From assembly GCA_030035585.1 (NCBI GenBank), contig CM057469.1:14502501-14566500 (forward strand): DNA of 64,000 nt, written 5' to 3'. Source of the stretch: Dugong dugon. Its lineage: Eukaryota; Chordata; Mammalia; Sirenia; Dugongidae. The notes under the pieces are model-generated. The model had not been told where the DNA came from. It saw only the letters and a program-made list of their open reading frames with translations, and made no database searches. The translations under genes were made by a program, and so were the position numbers. This document shows, one piece after another, positions 59,356 to 64,000 of this stretch (position 1 is its first letter; each line of letters begins with the position of its first letter).

Positions 59356-59428
59356 CACACAGTGGTCTAATGGTTAGGATTTGGCGCTTTCACCATTGCG
59401 GCAAGGGGTTTGATTCCTGGTCAGGGAG
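59356..59428 (+). pseudogene. tRNA-Glu (UUC) pseudogene
   Basis: The stretch 'gtggtctaatggttaggatt' is the D-arm side of tRNA-Glu and 'ggcgctttcaccattgcggc' is the anticodon arm with TTC in the anticodon position. 'ggtttgattcctggtcaggg' is the T arm and the 3' acceptor strand. The 5' acceptor strand is replaced by CA-repeat sequence (cacacacaca), so it cannot pair with tcaggga, and there is one extra base near the T stem. A T-run (ttcttttttt) follows. It is most likely a dead copy, not a working gene. Confidence 0.85.
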
Positions 59429-59436
59429 TTCTTTTT

Positions 59437-59575
59437 TTGGAACCCTAGTGGCGCAATGGTGAAAGCACCCATCAGCCGCTCCTTGGAAACCTTAGGGCGC
59501 AGTTTTACTCTGTCCTATAGGGTTACTCTGTAGGGTTGCTATGAGTCAGAATCGACTCTGGGGCAACAGGTTATG
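59437..59575 (+). mobile_element. AfroSINE, sense
   Basis: The head is 'ggaaccctagtggcgcaatg', the body is 'ccgctccttggaaaccttag', and the tail is 'gctatgagtcagaatcgact'. A short internal duplication (tagggttactctgtagggtt) is present. Part of the head region is missing. Confidence 0.9.
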
Positions 59576-59812
59576 TGTACAAAATATTCTGGGAGCTACA
59601 ATTTCTTAGAATTCTTAGAATTTCAGGATCAAAGTGCATCATTTTATTATTTGTGATTGATACAGCAAAAATGCCTTCCACAAAGACTGTATCAATTTAT
59701 ATTCTTACTAACAGCATATGAATGCATATTTCCCCACACACTTGCCCATGCAGGACATTATCAATCTTTTTTCATCTTTTCATTACATTTAGGACAAATT
59801 CCAGAAGAAGAA
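59576..59812. other. Intron sequence, unassigned
   Basis: The text near 59660-59760 resembles an antisense L1 3' end (atgccttccacaaagactgt, then 'atcaatttatattcttacta'), but the match is weak. Confidence 0.4.
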
Positions 59813-60222
59813 TATCATGGATTGAATCGTGTCCCCCAAAAATATTTGCTATAAATCTAACCTCTGTGCCAGTGGTTATAATCCCATTTGGGAATGGGTT
59901 GTCTTTGTTATGTTCATAAGACAGTATTAGTGTAGGGTGTGTTTTGAGTCAATCTCTTTTGAGATACAAAAGAGATTAAGCAAGCAAATCAGTAAGCAGA
60001 GAAGGGAGAAGAGAGATGCCAAACCACATGAAGATCACCCAGAAGCAGAAGCTAAGAGACAAGGACCTTTCTCCAGAGCTGACAGAGAGAGAAAGCCTTC
60101 CCCCAGAGCCAGCATCCTGATTTGGACTTCTAGCCTCCTTAACTGTGAGAAAGTAATTTTCTGTTTGTTAAAGCCATCCACTTGTGTTATTTTTGTTATA
60201 GCAGCACTAGAAAACTAAGACA
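59813..60222 (+). mobile_element. MaLR-type solo LTR, sense
   Basis: The LTR starts 'tatcatggattgaatcgtgt' plus cccccaaaa, has 'gtctttgttatgttcataag' and 'ggacttctagcctccttaac', and ends 'gcagcactagaaaactaaga' plus ca. The plan matches the LTR at 46586-47214. A possible imperfect 5 bp target duplication is aagaa and aacaa. No internal region remains. Confidence 0.75.
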
Positions 60223-60711
60223 AACAATATAGATTAATATATGTGTGGCCTCCATAGCCTGTGGGCTGAGGTCCTTACAGAGCCACTGAGAATAACATTG
60301 CTTGGCTTAATTAAATTTACACACAAAATTCTTCAACTCAGTGTTAACATTTTCCTCCTTTCTATTACCAAAGGAGTAATTCAATCCAGCTCTTACTTTT
60401 CCTTAACATTTATTGCAGCCCATTGATTACCTTTTCCAATTCTCTAAGTTGTGTTGCCTTTTACAAGAGACATTAGTCTCACTTTCCAGGCTCCATTCTC
60501 AAAGAATTCAGGCAAAATGAAGTTGTAACTCTCAGATAACCTCTATCTTGCCTCCAGTTTGGTATCAGATGATTCTTACCTTGAGTATTTCGGTGAATTG
60601 TAAAATCATGGGTCTCTGTTCTGCTTCAGTACGTTTATTATCAAAGTGTTCCCTCAGATTGTGTTGGCAAATATGTTCAGGGAATTTCATTTTATGTAGT
60701 ATTTCTGCTGT
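60223..60711. other. Intron sequence, nothing identified
   Basis: No recognised repeat or gene. Confidence 0.5.
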
Positions 60712-60770
60712 TCTAGGGTTGCTATAGTTTCAGCTATGAGTGGGAATCAACTCAACAGCAATGGGTATAA
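60712..60770 (+). mobile_element. AfroSINE/RTE tail fragment, sense
   Basis: The text 'agctatgagtgggaatcaac' with 'tcaacagcaatggg' is the shared 3' tail only, with 'ttctagggttgctata' before it. The head and body are absent. Confidence 0.7.
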
Positions 60771-60927
60771 GGAAAATATTCAAGGTAGGCTTAAATGAAC
60801 TGAGGTAAAAACAATGGTTAACTCCTAGCCTATCCTTTTGTAAGAGATATAAATAATTCATATTTGAGAAGGTATATATTAACTCCCTGATTTAGTCACT
60901 CTTAACCACAAAAAAAAGAAAGGAAGA

Positions 60928-62700
60928 AACTCCACAAGATAAGCTGGATTACTGTGATCTTCTCGAAATAAAACACGTATGTTCATCCAAAGACTTCACC
61001 AAAAGAGTAAAAAGAGAACCTACGGACTGGGAAAAAAATTTGGGCTCTTACAAATCCGACAAAGGTCTAATGTCTAAAATCTACAGGAAAAGCCAAGACC
61101 TCTACAACAAAAAGACAAATAACCCAGTTTAAAAATGAGCAAAGGAAATGAACAGACACTTCACCAAAGAAGACAATCAAGGGCTAACAGACACATGAGG
61201 AAATGATCTCGATCACTAGCCATTAGAGAAATGCAAAACAAAACCACAGTGAAATACCGTCTCACCCTGGCATTACTGGCACAAATCAAAAAAACAGAAA
61301 ATAACGAATGTTGGAGAGGCACGGGGAGATCGGAACTCTTATGCACTGCTGATGAGAATGCAAAATGATGCAACCATTTTGGAAAATGATATGGCGCTTC
61401 TTTAGAAAGCTAGAAATAGAAATATTATATGATCCAGCAATCCCACTACTAGGAATATATCCTAGAGAAATAAGAACTGTCACACGAATAGTCATATGCA
61501 CACCCATGTTCACTGCAGCATTGTTCACAATAGCAAAAAAATGGAAACAACTTAAGTGCCTGTCAACAGATGAATGGATAAACAAACTGTGGTACATAAA
61601 CACAATGGAGTATTACACGATGATAAAGAACAATGATGAATCTTCGAAGCATCTCATAACATGGATGAATCTGGAGGGCATTATGCTGAGTGAAATAAGT
61701 CAGTCACAAAAGGACAAATATTTTATGAGACCACTAATATAAAAACTCATGAAAAGGTTTACCTGCAAAAAGAAACAATCTTTGATAGTTACGAGGAAGG
61801 GGAGGGGTGGGCATGAAAAAACACTAAATAGACAATAGATAAGTGGTAACTTTGGTGACGGGTAAGAAAGACAGTACACAATACTGCGGAAGCCAGCACA
61901 ACTTGTCCAAGGCAAGATCGTGGAAGCTCCATAGACATGACCAAACTCCCTGAGGGACTGAATTGCTGAGCTGAGGGCTATGGGGATCATGGTCTCGGGG
62001 AACATCTAGCTCAACTGGCATAACATAGTTTACAAAGAAAATGTTCTACATTCTACTTTGGTGAGTAATGTCTGGGGTCTTAAAAGCCTGTGAGCAGCCA
62101 TGTAAGATACTCCTCTGGTCTCACCCCTTTGGGAGCAAGGGAAAATGAAGAAAACAAAAGATACAAGGGAAAATTAGTCCAAAGGACTAATGGACCACAA
62201 CTACCACGGCCTCCACCAGACTGAGTCCAGTACAACTAGATGGTGCCCAGCTACCACCACTGACTATTCTGAAAGGGATCACAATAGAGGGTCCCAGACA
62301 GAGCTGGAGAAAAATGTAGGACAAAACTCTAACTCACAAAAAAAAAGACCAGACTTACTAGCCTGACAGAGACTGGAGAAACCCTGAGAGTATGGCCCCC
62401 GGACACCATTTTCGCTCAGTAATGAAGTCACTCCCAAAGTTCACCCTTAACCAAAGATTAGACATGCCCATAAAACAAAACTAAAGGGGCACAGCAGCCC
62501 AGGGGCAACAACTAGAAGGCAGGAGGGGACAGGAAAGCTGGTAATAGGGAACCCATCAAGAAGGGAGAGTGCTGACATGTGGGGTTGTTAACCAATGTCA
62601 TAAAACAATATGTGTACTGTTTAATGAGAAGCTGGTTTGTTCTGTACACCTTCATCTAAAGTACAATGATAAAAAACAAAAAATAAAGTACAGTTAAAAG
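60928..62700 (+). mobile_element. Young-family L1, 5'-truncated, sense
   Basis: It starts inside ORF2. The frame 61365-61742 holds the C-terminal part ([36 protein letters not shown]), while upstream text at 60940-61360 is out of frame. A 3' UTR of about 0.95 kb follows, with a single, partly deleted end unit. AAAGAAAGGAAGA lies at 60915-60927 and 62701-62713. Confidence 0.92.
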
Positions 62701-62826
62701 AAAGAAAGGAAGAGAAAAAATGTACTTTTCATGCAATTTTTTAATAAAGGAAAATGTTATTGCTTCATTTTAATATGTTTTCTTGCATGGAAACCTAACC
62801 TGATATTTTTGTTTTTGTCTCCTTAG

Positions 62827-62959
62827 GAGAGCCTGGTGTTGGGAAAACCAGTGCCATTAACCAAATGCTTGAAAAGTTAGAGGGACCAGGAGCATTTGAT
62901 GTAAAATATGGGTCAATTTTGGGAGAAGTCCTATTATATAACGAAATTAAAAAATCAAG
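62827..62959 (+). CDS. DNAH14: Dynein heavy chain exon I (AAA3 P-loop)
   Basis: This exon is 133 nt, phase 1 in and phase 2 out, with a good pyrimidine tract, acceptor ccttag and donor gttgta (a weaker donor than the others). It encodes GEPGVGKTSAINQMLEKLEG and PGAFDVKYGSILGEVLLYNE. GEPGVGKT is a complete Walker A motif (G-x4-G-K-T), so nucleotide binding by AAA3 looks preserved. In dyneins the nucleotide state of AAA3 gates motor activity. The next exon, with the rest of AAA3, lies beyond the window. Confidence 0.94.
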
Positions 62960-63780
62960 GTTGTATATATTAAACTCTAAATTTGACTGGTAAAAAATAT
63001 TTTGCTATAATATATAAATGCACCTCGTTTAAAAAAAAAAACTGCTGAGTGAAAATGCAGAATTATTTTTTTTTAAAAGAGTTAAGAAGAAAATGTTTTT
63101 CCTAAATATTGTTGTAGGGTAAAAACATCATAAGTTCAGTAAAGCAAAAGAAAGTTTCATTCAGCGTATGTTCAAAGAGGCAAAAGTGGGAAACAGATAA
63201 GCATGCTGCCAGAGCTAATGTCTGCCTGAATCCAAGGAAATTACAGAATAGACAAAAGTGGGAAAACGGACAAGCATGCTGCTAGAGTCATGTCTGCCCA
63301 AGTCCAAGGAACGTTACAGAATCATCAGTATATATTAACATTACAAATGGGCAAAACCATTGAAAACTTCACCTTTTCACAGATTGGCTAGAAACTGTGA
63401 TCCTACATTTTGAATTGTCTTTCTTAACAATCATTGGTACAGGTTTCAGTTACAACAGTCAGGAGGGTCTTCATTGTCCAACAAATTTTCTATTCACTAA
63501 ATGCTTATAAAAAAGATAAGAGTGGAAGTTCTTGTGTCCTGTTTGACTGATTTATGTGAAAGGTTCCCTAAAAGATATTTTCCAAGATTGTCCTAGCTAT
63601 TGTCTTTAGGTGTCAGGGCCCAGTTGATGTGTCTTTGTGAGTCCATTGCCAGCTGGGTCACATTCTGTATGCTCAAGGACAGGGAATAATGACTCCAATA
63701 TTTTTTCCTAAATCATTGTTAACAACTAAATTAATCCCTTTAAATGAGAAATTCTTACATTTATTTTAAATGTAACTAAA
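62960..63780. other. Intron after exon I, containing a short tandem duplication
   Basis: 63182-63322 holds two direct copies with a period of 72 bp (see the repeat entry). The rest is unassigned AT-rich intron. Confidence 0.5.
63182..63322. repeat. 72 bp tandem duplication, two diverged copies
   Basis: Copy 1 (63182-63250) starts caaaagtgggaaacagataa and copy 2 (63254-63322) starts caaaagtgggaaaacggaca. Both contain aagcatgctgc and end ttacagaat. They differ at several bases and small indels. Confidence 0.9.
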
Positions 63781-63794
63781 TTTAAAACCTCAGT

Positions 63795-64000
63795 TTTTTT
63801 TGTTGTTGTTGTTAGGTGCCATCCAGTCAGTTCTGAATCATAGCAACTCTGTGTACAACAGAATGAAACACTGCCCGGTCCTGCACCATCCTCACAATCA
63901 TTGCTGTGTTTGAGCCCATTATTGCAGCCACTGTGTCAATCCATCTCATTGAGGGTCTTCCTCTTTTTCGCTGACCCTCTACCTTACTAAACATGATGTT
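63795..64000 (-). mobile_element. RTE/BovB-like LINE 3' end, antisense, cut by the window edge
   Basis: The (TTG)n run (ttgttgttgttgttaggtgc) is the reverse complement of the (CAA)n tail, followed by 'tgtgtacaacagaatgaaac' and 'caatccatctcattgagggt'. It matches the end of the RTE at 24200-24391 in reverse. Confidence 0.92.

Larger units (their letters stand above)
20127..62959 (+). other. DNAH14: Axonemal dynein heavy chain gene, internal part (nine exons, probably DNAH14)
   Basis: Nine exons at 20127-20342, 28625-28718, 30072-30280, 31037-31289, 49123-49207, 51669-51898, 55287-55403, 57884-58042 and 62827-62959 join in one frame with GT-AG introns and no stop. The product covers dynein AAA2 (second half), the AAA2-AAA3 linker and the start of AAA3. 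Dynein heavy chains are ATP-driven microtubule motors; this type acts in cilia and flagella. Order and motifs match the family: LNPKCITLGELYG and EWTDGLL, then [25 protein letters not shown], and the P-loop GEPGVGKT. The choice of DNAH14 over other axonemal paralogues rests on remembered resemblance of the divergent linker, so the paralogue is less certain than the family. Both ends of the gene lie outside the window. Intron lengths are 8282, 1353, 756, 17833, 2461, 3388, 2480 and 4784 bp. Confidence 0.85.

Overview
The window is a piece of a placental-mammal nuclear genome, almost certainly an afrotherian and most likely an elephant or close relative. The evidence is lineage-specific repeats: many copies of a tRNA-headed SINE of the AfroSINE type, several copies of an RTE/BovB-like LINE (the RTE1_LA type of Loxodonta), and a relatively young L1 family with a long 3' UTR, lying among MIR, L2, old L1 and MaLR/ERVL remnants. 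No prokaryotic or plasmid genes are present.

The one host gene is an axonemal dynein heavy chain on the + strand, best matched to DNAH14. Nine exons (called A to I here) run from 20127 to 62959. All are bounded by AG acceptors and GT donors, their phases join without a break, and together they give 1496 nt (498 codons plus 2 nt) with no internal stop. They encode the second half of AAA2 (Walker B region and the [10 protein letters not shown] motif), the AAA2-AAA3 linker, and the start of AAA3 with its P-loop GEPGVGKT. The exon with the AAA2 Walker A motif was not found, so the intron upstream of exon A probably fills the first 20 kb. The gene also runs on past the right edge.

Layout. 1-20126: intron holding an old antisense L1 with nested insertions, a 5.2 kb young L1 (9163-14378) with target-site duplications, L1 3' fragments, and an AfroSINE pair. 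20127-31289: exons A-D with an RTE copy, a broken young L1 and old L1 pieces between A and B. 31290-49122: a 17.8 kb intron with AfroSINE pairs, an old sense L1 (35523-42345) carrying a second young L1 insertion, the 5' half of an RTE, an ERVL-like pol remnant, and a MaLR LTR split by an AfroSINE. 49123-58042: exons E-H, with an antisense RTE between F and G. 58043-62826: intron with a split MIR, an L1 tail inside an AfroSINE, a tRNA-Glu pseudogene, a MaLR LTR and a third young L1. 62827-62959: exon I. 62960-64000: intron with a 72 bp tandem duplication and the 3' end of an antisense RTE.

The most useful observations are structural. Inverted RTE copies of about 1.6 kb flank exons E and F, which sum to 315 nt (in frame). 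Tail-only micro-insertions of the RTE/AfroSINE 3' end sit inside two RTE copies. AfroSINE pairs show three copies of one target site. The L1 3' UTR has one, two or three copies of a repeated unit. I see no new multi-gene system; the window is one dynein gene plus a detailed record of retrotransposition. All family names come from reading the sequence, with no database search.
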